Source of the DNA: Ectopseudomonas alcaliphila
GTDB lineage: Bacteria > Pseudomonadota > Gammaproteobacteria > Pseudomonadales > Pseudomonadaceae
Reading direction: 5' to 3'
Length of the DNA stretch: 64,000 bases
Assembly (NCBI RefSeq): GCF_900101755.1
Contig: NZ_FNAE01000009.1
Location: 90,167-154,166 of the forward strand
Positions 53,056 to 61,731 of the stretch are shown here, piece after piece. Both the position numbers and the translations under genes were made by a program. The notes under the pieces are model-generated. The model had not been told where the DNA came from. It worked only from the letters and a program-made list of their open reading frames with translations, and searched no databases. Within the stretch, counting starts at the first letter, position 1. The number at the start of each line of letters is the position of its first letter.

Positions 53056-53898
53056 TCAGTCGCGCACCGTCTGAGCCGAGGCGCTGGGTTTCCAGTCATC
53101 GGCGTTACCGGAATTTAGCGCCTGCTGCAGGCGCTGCAGGTCACCACGCTCGGCAAAGTCACCCAACCTGGCATTGAACAGGCGCAACAACTTGGCGCTC
53201 TCGGTATCGCCCTTGCGAAACAGCAAGCGCAGCGGCTCGGTATTCAACTGCCGCGGATGATGCACGATATTACCGCCATCTTCTGGAAACAAACGACGCA
53301 ACATGGCATAGCCAACAGCACGATCCTGTGGATGCAGGTCGATGCGCCCCAACTCCAGAAGACGAAAGCTGGTGTCTTCCTTGCCATTCTGCTCGACGCT
53401 CAGGCGGCCGGCCTGCAGCGCTTCGTCGAACGCCGGGCCGTACGAATAACCCAGAGTCGTGCCGATGTGATACTTCAGCAAGTCCTCGACCGAGGTCCAG
53501 TCGAACGCCTGGTCGCGACGATGGAACAGGACGATTTCCCCGCGCACCAGCGGGTCACTACAAATGCCGTAATTGAGCCGACTGGGGCTGCAGCTATAGG
53601 GCATGATCGCGTGCAATTGGCCCTGCTGCAGCATCAGTACGTTACGGTCCCAGGGATGGAAGATGAACTCGACCTGATAACCCTCTTCAGCGAACACCGC
53701 GCTGATCAGGCGCGCCAGAGCGCCACCATCACTACGCTCCTGATCGACATAAGGCGCCCAGTCACCGGTGCCGATACGCAGCTTTCGCGCTTCGGCCTGA
53801 ACGGGCCCCAGGGCTACCAGCAAAATGGGCAACGTCAGGGAGGCGAGCATCCGTGCCCAGCGTCTTCTCAGCGCGACGCTACAAAACAGGTACGACAC
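53056..53898 (-). CDS. Orphan periplasmic solute-binding protein, family 3
   Basis: This 280-residue secreted protein has a signal peptide ending VQAEA near residue 37, then a type II binding-protein fold (RIGTGDWAPYVDQ, LARLISAVFAEEGYQVEFIF, hinge near PYSCS, a second lobe with IGTTLGYSYG). It resembles amino-acid ABC binding proteins, but no permease or ATPase gene is adjacent, so it may serve another transporter or a signalling protein. The start is GTG at 53898, with AGAGGT upstream; an ATG 16 codons in would also leave a signal peptide. Confidence 0.75.
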   Translation of the reverse strand: MSYLFCSVALRRRWARMLASLTLPILLVALGPVQAEARKLRIGTGDWAPYVDQERSDGGALARLISAVFAEEGYQVEFIFHPWDRNVLMLQQGQLHAIMPYSCSPSRLNYGICSDPLVRGEIVLFHRRDQAFDWTSVEDLLKYHIGTTLGYSYGPAFDEALQAGRLSVEQNGKEDTSFRLLELGRIDLHPQDRAVGYAMLRRLFPEDGGNIVHHPRQLNTEPLRLLFRKGDTESAKLLRLFNARLGDFAERGDLQRLQQALNSGNADDWKPSASAQTVRD

Positions 53899-53999
53899 AA
53901 ATCACCTCTGATACGAATCATGTTCGACCTATCCCTGTCGGCTACCGCAACCTCTCCCCTCGACCCAGCATAGTCAAACGCACCGCGCAGGGGCGTTTC

Positions 54000-54809
54000 T
54001 CAAGTCTTGCCCTGGCGCTCTGCCGGACGACGGGCGCCAGCCACCAGCTTGTCCACCAGCTTGGCCGCAGCGGCCATGCCGAAGCTGGCGGTGACCATCA
54101 TCACCGCGCCGAAGCCACCGGCGCAGTCCAGCCTCACCCCTTCGCCGACGAAACCCTTGGCCTGACAGACCGTGCCATCCGGCTTGGGATAGCGCAGCTG
54201 CTCGATGGAAAACACGCAAGGCACGCTGTAGGTGCGGCCAGGTGTGCGAGAGAAGCCGTAGTCGCGGCGCAACATGCTGCGCACCTTGGCCGCCAGTGGG
54301 TCGTTGAAGGTCTTGTTCAGGTCGGTGACCTGAATCTGCGTCGGATCGACCTGCCCACCCGCGCCGCCAGTGGTGACGATCTGAATCTTGCGCCGCTTGC
54401 ACCAGGCGATCAGCGCCGCCTTGGCCGGCACACTGTCGATGCAGTCGATCACCCCGTCGAGCTGCTCGGTGATGTACTCGGCCATGGTTTCGCGGGTGAC
54501 GAAATCGGCCACCGCGTGCACCACGCAGGCCGGATTGATGGCGCGGATGCGCGCCGCCATCTCGTCGACCTTGGCCTTGCCCACCGCGCCTTCGATGGCA
54601 TGCACCTGACGATTGGTGTTGGTGATGCAGACGTCGTCGAGGTCGAACAGCGAAATCTCGCCGACACCCGAACGCGCCAGCGCCTCGGCCGCCCAGGAGC
54701 CGACACCGCCGATGCCGACTACCGCCACGTGCGCCGCGGCCAGGCGCTGATAGCCCTCCTGGCCGTAAAGCCGGGCTATGCCGCCGAATCGCTGATCGTC
54801 TGTGTTCAT
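54000..54809 (-). CDS. tcdA: tRNA threonylcarbamoyladenosine dehydratase TcdA (CsdL)
   Basis: This 269-residue E1-like adenylate-forming enzyme converts t6A37 to cyclic t6A in tRNA. The nucleotide loop is HVAVVGIGGVGSWAAEALAR (about residues 26-45), and the ISLFDLDDVCITNTNRQ segment follows. A conserved IDCIDSVPAKAALI segment and a C-terminal amphipathic and hydrophobic tail are present. In E. coli it works with the CsdA-CsdE sulfur relay; csdA-csdE lie nearby here, which supports the same partnership. Confidence 0.95.
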   Translation of the reverse strand: MNTDDQRFGGIARLYGQEGYQRLAAAHVAVVGIGGVGSWAAEALARSGVGEISLFDLDDVCITNTNRQVHAIEGAVGKAKVDEMAARIRAINPACVVHAVADFVTRETMAEYITEQLDGVIDCIDSVPAKAALIAWCKRRKIQIVTTGGAGGQVDPTQIQVTDLNKTFNDPLAAKVRSMLRRDYGFSRTPGRTYSVPCVFSIEQLRYPKPDGTVCQAKGFVGEGVRLDCAGGFGAVMMVTASFGMAAAAKLVDKLVAGARRPAERQGKT

Positions 54810-55008
54810 CTCACCCCCTGCAGGAAGGCGCGCATTATAGAGATAGCACCCTGCCCACCCAAGCCTGTCGAACAGGTCAGCCGTCGGCCCGCCCTATCAA
54901 GCTGCCTTCACCGCGAATGCGCCGCGCCGCGCGCCTTATGACCTGATCGTTAACGGCTTTTGCTTTAAGATGGCCAGCTTTCACGCCAGCCGCCGTACCG
55001 GAGCCGCA

Positions 55009-56151
55009 ATGACCGCCACCCTCACCCCGACCCTGGAACTCGCCTTCGACCTGATCCGCCGCCCGTCCGTGACCCCGGTCGACGAAGGCTGCCAGGAGCT
55101 GATGATGCGCCGTCTGGCCGCCTGCGGTTTCGACGTCGAGCGCATGCGCATCGAAGAGGTGGAGAACTTCTGGGCCAAACGTGGTGGCGACGGCCCGGTG
55201 CTGTGCTTCGCCGGCCACACCGACGTGGTGCCCACCGGCCCGCTGGACGCCTGGCAGTACCAGCCGTTCGACGTACGCGTTGATGAAGAGGGCATGCTCT
55301 GCGGCCGTGGCGCGGCCGACATGAAAGGCAGCCTGGCGAGCATGATCATCGCGGTGGAGCGCTTCGTCGCTGACCACCCGAACCACAAGGGCGCCATCAC
55401 CTTTCTCATCACCAGCGATGAAGAAGGCCCGGCCCAGCACGGCACCAAGGCGGTGGTCGAGCGCCTGCGCGAGCGCAACGAGCGCCTGGACTGGTGCATC
55501 GTCGGCGAGCCATCGAGCACCACCCTGCTCGGTGACGTGGTGAAGAATGGTCGTCGTGGCTCGCTCGGCTGCACCCTCACCGTCTACGGCAAGCAAGGCC
55601 ACGTCGCCTACCCGCATCTGGCGAAGAATCCGATTCACCTGGCTGCCCCGGCGCTGGCCGAACTGGCCGCCGAGCACTGGGATCACGGCAACGACTACTT
55701 CCCGCCGACCAGCTTCCAGGTGTCCAACCTCAACTCCGGCACTGGCGCCACCAACGTCATCCCCGGCGAGCTGAAGGCAGTGTTCAACTTCCGCTTCTCC
55801 ACCGAATCCACCGTCGAAGAGCTGCAGCAGCGCGTCACCACCATCCTCGACAAGCACGGCCTGGACTACCACCTGGAGTGGGCGCTGTCCGGCCTGCCCT
55901 TCCTCACCCAGCCGGGTGACCTGCTGGACGCCGTGGCCGCCAGCATCAAGAGCGTCACCGGTCGCGACACCACGCCATCCACCAGCGGCGGCACCTCCGA
56001 TGGCCGCTTCATCGCCACCCTGGGCACCCAGGTGGTCGAGCTCGGCCCGGTCAACGCCACCATCCACCAGATCAACGAGCGCGTGCTGGCCAGCGATCTG
56101 GACCTGCTTACCGAGGTTTACTATCAGACCATGGTGAAGTTGCTGGCATGA
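55009..56151 (+). CDS. dapE: Succinyl-diaminopimelate desuccinylase
   Basis: This 380-residue zinc amidohydrolase releases diaminopimelate for lysine and cell wall. Metal ligands are in CFAGHTDVVPTGPL (His, Asp), GRGAADMKGS (Asp), SDEEGPAQHGT (Glu) and GEPSS, with a final histidine region near TIHQINERV. A lid/dimerisation domain spans about 180-295. The ATG at 55009 with CGGAG upstream begins the conserved sequence. It overlaps rlmA (ATGA). In P. aeruginosa dapE lies in a dapE-rlmA-hypothetical-csp block, retained here next to the csd/tcdA region. Confidence 0.96.
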   Translation: MTATLTPTLELAFDLIRRPSVTPVDEGCQELMMRRLAACGFDVERMRIEEVENFWAKRGGDGPVLCFAGHTDVVPTGPLDAWQYQPFDVRVDEEGMLCGRGAADMKGSLASMIIAVERFVADHPNHKGAITFLITSDEEGPAQHGTKAVVERLRERNERLDWCIVGEPSSTTLLGDVVKNGRRGSLGCTLTVYGKQGHVAYPHLAKNPIHLAAPALAELAAEHWDHGNDYFPPTSFQVSNLNSGTGATNVIPGELKAVFNFRFSTESTVEELQQRVTTILDKHGLDYHLEWALSGLPFLTQPGDLLDAVAASIKSVTGRDTTPSTSGGTSDGRFIATLGTQVVELGPVNATIHQINERVLASDLDLLTEVYYQTMVKLLA

Positions 56152-56954
56152 GCCTGATCTGCCCCATCTGCCAGACGTCGCTGGAGCCGAGTGACAGCGG
56201 TCTGATCTGCAGCAACCGGCACAGCTTCGACCGCGCGCGGCAGGGGTACTACAACCTGCTGCCGGTGCAGCACAAGAACAGCCGCGACCCCGGCGACAAC
56301 GCCGCCATGGTCGAGGCGCGCCGCCGCTTTCTCGACGGTGGCCACTACGCGCCGCTGGCCGCGCGCCTGGCCGCGCTGGCTGCCGAGTACAAGCCGGCGC
56401 GCTGGCTGGATATCGGTTGTGGCGAGGGTTACTACACCGAACAGATAGCCCGTGGCCTGCCCGCCGCCGACGGCTACGCCCTGGACATCTCCCGTGAAGC
56501 GGTCAAACGCGCCTGCAAACGCGCTGCGCACCTGAGCTGGCTGGTGGCGAGCATGGCCCGCGTGCCTTTGGCCGATGCCAGTTGCGGTCTGCTGGCCAGC
56601 GTCTTCAGCCCGCTGGACTGGAGCGAAGCCAAACGCCTGCTCGCCCCCGGCGGCGGCTTGCTGCGCATGGGCCCGACCCGCGTACACCTGATGGAACTGC
56701 GGCAGAAGCTCTACGACGAAGTACGCGACTACGACGATGAGAAGCACCTGGCGCTGATTCCGCCCGGCATGCACCTGGCCCACAGCGAAACCCTCGAATT
56801 CCCGCTGCACCTGGCCGACGCTCAGGCTCGCGCCGACCTGCTGGCCATGACCCCACACGGCTGGCGCGCCAGCGTCGAACGCCGCGAAGCGGTGATCGCC
56901 GAGCCCTTCGAAGTTACCGTCGCCATTCGCTACGATTGGATCGTCAAAACTTAG
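56148..56954 (+). CDS. rlmA: 23S rRNA (guanine-N1)-methyltransferase RlmA
   Basis: This 268-residue enzyme methylates G745 of 23S rRNA. An N-terminal zinc ribbon (CPIC near residue 5 with a second Cys-His pair in CSNRHSFD) precedes the S-adenosylmethionine fold, with motif I in WLDIGCGEGYYTEQIARGLP near residue 88. The C-terminal region contains the conserved MTPHGWRAS. It starts within the dapE stop (ATGA). An older name is rrmA. Confidence 0.93.
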   Translation: MSLICPICQTSLEPSDSGLICSNRHSFDRARQGYYNLLPVQHKNSRDPGDNAAMVEARRRFLDGGHYAPLAARLAALAAEYKPARWLDIGCGEGYYTEQIARGLPAADGYALDISREAVKRACKRAAHLSWLVASMARVPLADASCGLLASVFSPLDWSEAKRLLAPGGGLLRMGPTRVHLMELRQKLYDEVRDYDDEKHLALIPPGMHLAHSETLEFPLHLADAQARADLLAMTPHGWRASVERREAVIAEPFEVTVAIRYDWIVKT

Positions 56955-56980
56955 AGCACCAGCCCTCAGGATTAGAAGCC

Positions 56981-57355
56981 ATGCGCCAACCCGATATCGA
57001 GATCTACCTGAAAGACGCCGAGCGCGACGCCGTGGCGCAGTGGCTGGGCCAAGCCCTGGGCCCGTGCAGTGATTGGCAGCAAAAAGGCCAGACCTTCAAA
57101 TGCCAGGCCGGCAATGTGCCGGTGACCTGGCTGCCGAAAGCCGTGGGCAAATGGCACAGCCTGTACCTGGAAAGCGACGCCACCCCCTGGGCCGACGACC
57201 TGGCCTGCGCCCGCGCCGCCCATGCCGCGCTCGGCGTGCAGGTGCGCTGCGCGCCCGGCACCTGGGTGGAAGATGAAAGCGACGAAGAAGCCGACCGCTG
57301 GATCAAGGTCGATGCCGACGGCGAAACCGAGATCGTCTGGCGTACTGATCAATAG
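56981..57355 (+). CDS. Conserved hypothetical protein
   Basis: This 124-residue acidic protein has no recognised domain. It starts MRQPDIEIYLKDAERDAVAQ, contains alternating strands with FKCQAGNVPVTWLPKAVG and two conserved-looking cysteines (near residues 24 and 34), and ends with an acidic stretch WVEDESDEEADRWIKVDADG. Size and composition fit a small Pseudomonas-conserved cytosolic protein found between rlmA and a cold-shock gene. The ATG at 56981 lacks a strong ribosome binding site. It follows rlmA after 26 bp and is probably cotranscribed. Confidence 0.75.
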   Translation: MRQPDIEIYLKDAERDAVAQWLGQALGPCSDWQQKGQTFKCQAGNVPVTWLPKAVGKWHSLYLESDATPWADDLACARAAHAALGVQVRCAPGTWVEDESDEEADRWIKVDADGETEIVWRTDQ

Positions 57356-57392
57356 CGGCCGCTTTGCGCAATACCCGTCACGCACCAAATCT

Positions 57393-57465
57393 GTAGGAGC
57401 GGCGCCTCGCCGCGAATCTGGGCTGCACGGCCTGGCAAAGCTTCGCCCCGGAGCGAGGCTCCTAC
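57393..57465. repeat. Family C palindrome, GTAGGAGCGGCGCCTCGCC
   Basis: Outer ends GTAGGAGCGGCGCCTCGCC (57393-57411) and the segment ending GCGAGGCTCCTAC (57453-57465) form an imperfect inverted repeat with a G+C-rich interior (CTTCGCCCCGGAGCG). It lies downstream of the hypothetical gene and ahead of the csp terminator. Confidence 0.8.
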
Positions 57466-57517
57466 GCAAAGCTGCTTGGGATCATTACCTTCGCCCGTAG
57501 CCCGAACAGACCACAAA

Positions 57518-57548
57518 CAACAAGGCCCGTCATCGACGGGCCTTGTTG
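57518..57548 (-). terminator. Terminator of the cold-shock gene
   Basis: CAACAAGGCCCGTC (57518-57531) and GACGGGCCTTGTTG (57535-57548) form a 14 bp perfect stem with a 3 bp loop. On the minus strand it is followed by TTTGTGG. It is 16 bp after the stop codon. Confidence 0.9.
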
Positions 57549-57564
57549 TATTTCGAGCTGGAGC

Positions 57565-57774
57565 TCAGACCGCGGAAACGTCTTCCGCCTGCAGGCCCTT
57601 CTGGCCCTGGGTCACGCCAAACTCGACCTTCTGGCCTTCGACCAGAGTGCGGTGGCCATCGCCGCGAATGGCGCGGTAGTGAACGAATACGTCCGGGCCG
57701 CTTTCGCGCTGAATGAACCCGTAACCCTTGGAATCATTGAACCATTTGACGGTTCCCGTCTCACGATCTGCCAT
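57565..57774 (-). CDS. Cold-shock domain protein
   Basis: This 69-residue RNA/DNA-binding OB-fold protein carries both RNP motifs, KGYGFIQ and VFVHYRAI, after ETGTVKWFND. It belongs to the CspD/CapB-type group of Pseudomonas, which act as RNA chaperones; the particular paralogue is not assigned. GGAGAAG precedes the ATG at 57774. The mRNA leader is about 140 nt, judged from the promoter at 57923-57950. A longer frame extending upstream to 57954 is not coding. Confidence 0.93.
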   Translation of the reverse strand: MADRETGTVKWFNDSKGYGFIQRESGPDVFVHYRAIRGDGHRTLVEGQKVEFGVTQGQKGLQAEDVSAV

Positions 57775-57922
57775 TACCAACTTCTCCAAACTCGCTATGT
57801 TTTTATTGTCCCGAAGGCGCTTTGACGGCTCGGTAAAAACGTTCTTCTCAGCGTTCGCCCCCCCCGGCAATCGAGCATGGAGCAGGTCAAGCGATTCGCG
57901 TTCTTGCTGCAGCCGAAGGCCG

Positions 57923-57950
57923 AGTATAAAGCATGGATTGTGACTGAAAA
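57923..57950 (-). promoter_or_regulatory. Candidate promoter of the cold-shock gene
   Basis: On the minus strand TTTTCA (57950-57945) and TATACT (57928-57923) are separated by 16 bp, giving a start near 57916. This predicts a leader of about 140 nt, the kind of long leader in which temperature-responsive folding controls cold-shock mRNAs. Confidence 0.55.
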
Positions 57951-58003
57951 GCACTTTTTAAGAACCGGCACGAACCCAGAAGATATGCGGGTTACAGCTT
58001 GTT

Positions 58004-58996
58004 TTATGAGCTTTTGGCCAACAGATCGCGCAACTTCTTCGCCAGCCGCGTTACCAGATCGGGCTCCAGTCGATATGCCCAGTCACTGCGCGCACTCACC
58101 TCTGCGGCGTTGAAACCTTCACGCTCGCCAAGCACCAACCAATACTGCTCACCCTGCTTATACAACGCTCCTTCGAGTTTTTCCTCGGCAAAACCGCTGA
58201 GGCTGAACTGCAGCATCGGCGCCTGCTTGAAACCTATCTGCGCCAATGGCGCGGCATCGGCGAACTGCAGGTTGGAGAAAACCAGGACGACGCCATTGGC
58301 CGCACCCTCGAAGCTGAGTTTCTGCTCCTTGCGCAGCTCTGCGACAGCGAAGTTGTACTGTTGGGCATCGGCACGCGTCAGCGTGAGTTTCTCGCCATCG
58401 GCGTAGCGCAACTCGAGGCGCGCGATACCGGTGAAGGGAATGTCGCTGACACGCCGATCCAGCCAGTCCAGCTCACGCGTCGGCACCTGCAACTGCTGAT
58501 CGATCAGCCAGACCTGATCCTCACCGGCGCGTCGCACCAGTTGCCCACTGCCCTGCTGGGACGGGTTGCCCAGGCGCAGATTCAGTTGCGGGTGATCATC
58601 AAACTGCAGCTTCAGACGCAGCGCCAGCTCATCAGCCTCGCCCTCCTCGGCCAGGCCCAAACGAGCATGCCACTGAGCATTGGCAGTCTTGGCCTCCACC
58701 GTGCGCGCCTCACGCAACGCCCGCAGCAAATCGGCCAAGGGTTGCGGCGCCGCCGGGTAATCGGCCTTGGCCGGCACCACCCAACCATCCTCACGCCGCT
58801 CGATACGTACCGACGGCTGCCCCGGCTGCTCGATCTCCAGTGCCTGCAACGTGTTCAGATACCCTTGCTCGACGGCCAGCCAGGGCGCACGCTCGACCTG
58901 AGCCATGCTTTGCTGCTGGCTGTGCTGCACCGCTGCGTAACCCAGCACGCAAAGCAGCACGATGACGACCAATGCGATCAGACCTTTACGTCCCAT
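58004..58996 (-). CDS. DUF4340 domain-containing protein
   Basis: This 330-residue protein is anchored by one N-terminal transmembrane helix (GLIALVVIVLLCVLGYAA). Its extracytoplasmic part begins with a short DUF4340 pattern (PWLAVEQGYLNTLQALEIEQ, RREDGWVVPAKADYPA), followed by beta-rich repeats (LELRYADGEKLTLTRADAQ). DUF4340 proteins accompany GldG-type ABC systems, often as the last gene, as here; their function is unknown. It lies 167 bp downstream of the GldG-like gene, with two repeats between them. Confidence 0.9.
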   Translation of the reverse strand: MGRKGLIALVVIVLLCVLGYAAVQHSQQQSMAQVERAPWLAVEQGYLNTLQALEIEQPGQPSVRIERREDGWVVPAKADYPAAPQPLADLLRALREARTVEAKTANAQWHARLGLAEEGEADELALRLKLQFDDHPQLNLRLGNPSQQGSGQLVRRAGEDQVWLIDQQLQVPTRELDWLDRRVSDIPFTGIARLELRYADGEKLTLTRADAQQYNFAVAELRKEQKLSFEGAANGVVLVFSNLQFADAAPLAQIGFKQAPMLQFSLSGFAEEKLEGALYKQGEQYWLVLGEREGFNAAEVSARSDWAYRLEPDLVTRLAKKLRDLLAKSS

Positions 58997-59028
58997 GATC
59001 TTTTCACCCTTGGATAGGATGAAGCCAC

Positions 59029-59084
59029 GTAGGGTGCGCCGTGCGCACCGATGCTTCCAGACTGGTGCGCACCACGCACCCTAC
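59029..59084. repeat. Family A palindrome, copy 4
   Basis: Left arm GTAGGGTGCGCCGTGCGC plus ACC and right arm GGTGCGCACCACGCACCC plus TAC flank a 14 bp loop. It lies in the spacer between the GldG-like and DUF4340 genes, 32 bp upstream of the DUF4340 start. Confidence 0.92.
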
Positions 59085-59132
59085 GGACCTCGAGAAAACC
59101 AGACATTGGTGGAGGCACTTCAGCGGCAACGG

Positions 59133-59154
59133 TCGCGGCTGAAGCCCCTCCCAC
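59133..59154. repeat. Solitary family C repeat arm
   Basis: TCGCGGCTGAAGCCCCTCCC plus AC is one arm of the 48316-type palindrome without a partner. It lies just after the GldG-like stop codon. Confidence 0.75.
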
Positions 59155-59163
59155 AGGTGAACA

Positions 59164-60990
59164 TCAAGCGCGACGACGGCGCCTCCACAGCCACAACGCC
59201 ATCACGCCGAGGGTCAGCAAAGCCGGCATCAGGGCGATGTTGATGACCTTCAGCGTGCGGCCCAGCGCCTCGATATCGGCATTGAGCTGGTAACGCACCT
59301 CGCGCAGCTCCTTGCGAATCTCCAGCTTCTGCTGGATGAAGCGCTGCAGGGCGCCCTGCTGCTCCGGCGTCAACTCCAGGCTTGGGTCGTCGCTTTGCTG
59401 CAACGCCGCCAGTTGCTGCTCGGTCTCGGCCAGACGCGCCTGCAGGGCCTGCTCCTTGTCGCGGAAGCGCTGTTCGGCGGCGCGCTGCAACTCTTCGACC
59501 ACCACGAACGGACGACTGAAGCGCCCACGTGAACGCACGCTGATCAGCGCCTCGGAGCCAGTCAGGTTGTCCAGCGCATTGATGGCGAAGCTGCCGTTGT
59601 CCGCCCAGGGCTGCGGGATGCGCTGGCCGAAGAAGTCCTGCACCTGCACCCACATGCGATCACTGAGAATGTCGGTATCAGCCACGGCGATGACGTTGAT
59701 GTTGTCGGCCTGCTTGAGCCCATCCTTGCGTCCTTCGATGCCATCGGGAAAGGCACTCTGCGCCGGGCCGTCGATACGCGCGGCGATGTTGTAGCGCTCG
59801 CCGGTCGGCTCCAGCTCGCGGATCAGCTCCTCGGGGTTGCTGAGCATGGCGAAGCGCTGAGCGTCGAAGGGCATGGCGTATTCGGAGCTCTGCATCAGCG
59901 GGGTGAAACGCGTCTTCGCCCCTTCCACCGGCTCGAGGATGCCGGCGGTGGCGACGGTGACGCTCTCCAGCCCCGCGGTGGCGATGTCGTCCTGATCCAG
60001 CGCCTTGCGTGGCAGGCTCAGCCAGGCCGCATGGCGCACCGGACGCTGGCCCTGACCACGGTTGACCGACATGGCATAGGATCCATCGCCGAGCACCTTG
60101 TCCGGCAGCAGGCGCAGGCCCCAGGCCTTGAACAGCGGCTCGATGTTCGACGCCCTGTCCACCGCCACCTCGCCCGGCATATCGCCCGTATCGGCCTCGG
60201 CATAGGGGTCGACGAACACCATCAGCTTGCCGCCGCGCAGCACGAACTGGTCGATGGCGTACAGGGTCTGCTCGGGCAGGTTCTTCGGATGCACCAGCCA
60301 CAGCACCGAGACGTTCTCGGGAATCAGATCGACGTCGCTCTTGAGCTGCTCGATCTGGAACAACTGGCGCACCTGCTCCAGCACCATCCACGGCGGCGTC
60401 GGCTGCCGCGCCATCATGTCGAAGCCGCCGGTCATCGGCAGCCCGGAGAGCACGCCAACCACCGGCAGCTCCGGCTTGGCCAGGGTCTGCACCAGGCGGC
60501 TCAGCTCATACTCCAGATGCTCCTCCTGATCCAGGGCGAAGAACGGGATCACCTGGGTGTCGTCCAGGCCGTTGGTGCCGACCAGGCCGAAGTAGATCGA
60601 GTCGCCACCCTGCTGCAGCGGAATGCCCTGCAGGCCGAACTCGGCAGCCTTGTCCTCGTCCTCGGAGAACGGCTCGGGGTCGATGATGTGCAGGCGAATC
60701 TTGCCGCCGGCCTGGGCCTGGTAGGCCTTGAGCATCTCCTCCACACGCTGGGCATAGGTGCGCAGCGCCGGCAGGTTCTTGGCCACCTTGTCCGAGTAGA
60801 AGAAGTACAGGTTGATCGGCTCGTCCAGCTCGGCAAGGATCTGCTTGGTGCCGTCGGAGATGGTGTAGAGCTTCTGCTCGGTCAGGTCCAGGCGCGCACC
60901 GCCCAGGCCCAGGCCAGCCAGCAGGTTGAAGGCGAGAAAGGCCACCGCAATCAGCAGCAGCCCGGCGCCGGAATAGATCAGCTTTTTCAT
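59164..60990 (-). CDS. GldG-like ABC-transporter accessory protein
   Basis: This 608-residue membrane protein belongs to the GldG/ABC-type uncharacterised transport family. An N-terminal transmembrane helix (LLLIAVAFLAFNLLAGLGLG) precedes a large extracytoplasmic domain (about 30-570, with DLTEQKLYTISDGTKQILAE and a Rossmann-like segment). A C-terminal helix (LMPALLTLGVMALWLWRRRR) with a coiled coil before it (about 510-570, QALQARLAETEQQLAALQQS) closes the protein. Members partner GldA and GldF; in Bacteroidetes they support gliding, but in Pseudomonas no gliding role is known. Its start lies 9 bp after the permease stop. Confidence 0.9.
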   Translation of the reverse strand: MKKLIYSGAGLLLIAVAFLAFNLLAGLGLGGARLDLTEQKLYTISDGTKQILAELDEPINLYFFYSDKVAKNLPALRTYAQRVEEMLKAYQAQAGGKIRLHIIDPEPFSEDEDKAAEFGLQGIPLQQGGDSIYFGLVGTNGLDDTQVIPFFALDQEEHLEYELSRLVQTLAKPELPVVGVLSGLPMTGGFDMMARQPTPPWMVLEQVRQLFQIEQLKSDVDLIPENVSVLWLVHPKNLPEQTLYAIDQFVLRGGKLMVFVDPYAEADTGDMPGEVAVDRASNIEPLFKAWGLRLLPDKVLGDGSYAMSVNRGQGQRPVRHAAWLSLPRKALDQDDIATAGLESVTVATAGILEPVEGAKTRFTPLMQSSEYAMPFDAQRFAMLSNPEELIRELEPTGERYNIAARIDGPAQSAFPDGIEGRKDGLKQADNINVIAVADTDILSDRMWVQVQDFFGQRIPQPWADNGSFAINALDNLTGSEALISVRSRGRFSRPFVVVEELQRAAEQRFRDKEQALQARLAETEQQLAALQQSDDPSLELTPEQQGALQRFIQQKLEIRKELREVRYQLNADIEALGRTLKVINIALMPALLTLGVMALWLWRRRRRA

Positions 60991-60999
60991 GGGCGCTCC

Positions 61000-61731
61000 T
61001 CAGTCGGCTTTCTTCAGGTCGATGACCACGGCGGTGGCGGTCAGCCAGGCGGCGATCAGCGAGAGGAAATACAGCAGGTCGCGCAGATCGATCACGCCCT
61101 TGCTGATGGCATCGAAGCGCACCAGAAAGCTCAGCGATGCGATGGCGTCCACCAGCCACTGCGGCGCCCAGGCGAAGGCGTCGAGCACCATCGGGAAACC
61201 GCTGACGATGAACAAAAAGCAGGCACTGACCGCGAGGATGAAGGCGATCACCTGATTCTTGCTCAGCGCCGACATGCACGAGCCGATGGCCAGATAGGCG
61301 CCGGCCAGCAACCAGCTGCCGATATAACCGGTGACGATAGCGCCATTGTCCGGCTCGCCCAGGTAGTTGACCGTGATGATCATCGGGAAGGTCAGCAGCA
61401 GCGCGATACCGGCGAACACCCAGGCCGCCAGGAACTTGCCTGTGACCGCCTCGAAGCGGGTGATCGGCAGGGTCATCAGCAACTCGATGGAGCCGGACTT
61501 GCGCTCCTCCGCCCACAGGCGCATGGCAATCGCCGGCACCAGGAACAGATAGAGCCAGGGGTGGAAATTGAAGAAGGCGGAAAGATTGGCCTGACCGCCC
61601 TCGAAGAAGCCGCCCAGGTAGAAGGTGAACACCCCGGACAGCACCAGGAAGATGACGATGAACACATAGGCCAGCGGCGTGGCGAAGTAGCTCGCCAGCT
61701 CGCGCTTGAAGATCACGGGCAACTGGGTCAT
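61000..61731 (-). CDS. ABC transporter permease (GldF-like)
   Basis: This 243-residue permease of the ABC-2 type has about six transmembrane helices (for example LAYVFIVIFLVLSGVFTFYL, FLAAWVFAGIALLLTFPMII and VIAFILAVSACFLFIVSGFP). The family sequence RLWAEERKSGSIELLMTLPI (about residues 72-91) marks the coupling region. Its start overlaps the ATPase stop by 4 bp. Together they form a dedicated ABC export or assembly machine of unknown substrate. Confidence 0.93.
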   Translation of the reverse strand: MTQLPVIFKRELASYFATPLAYVFIVIFLVLSGVFTFYLGGFFEGGQANLSAFFNFHPWLYLFLVPAIAMRLWAEERKSGSIELLMTLPITRFEAVTGKFLAAWVFAGIALLLTFPMIITVNYLGEPDNGAIVTGYIGSWLLAGAYLAIGSCMSALSKNQVIAFILAVSACFLFIVSGFPMVLDAFAWAPQWLVDAIASLSFLVRFDAISKGVIDLRDLLYFLSLIAAWLTATAVVIDLKKAD

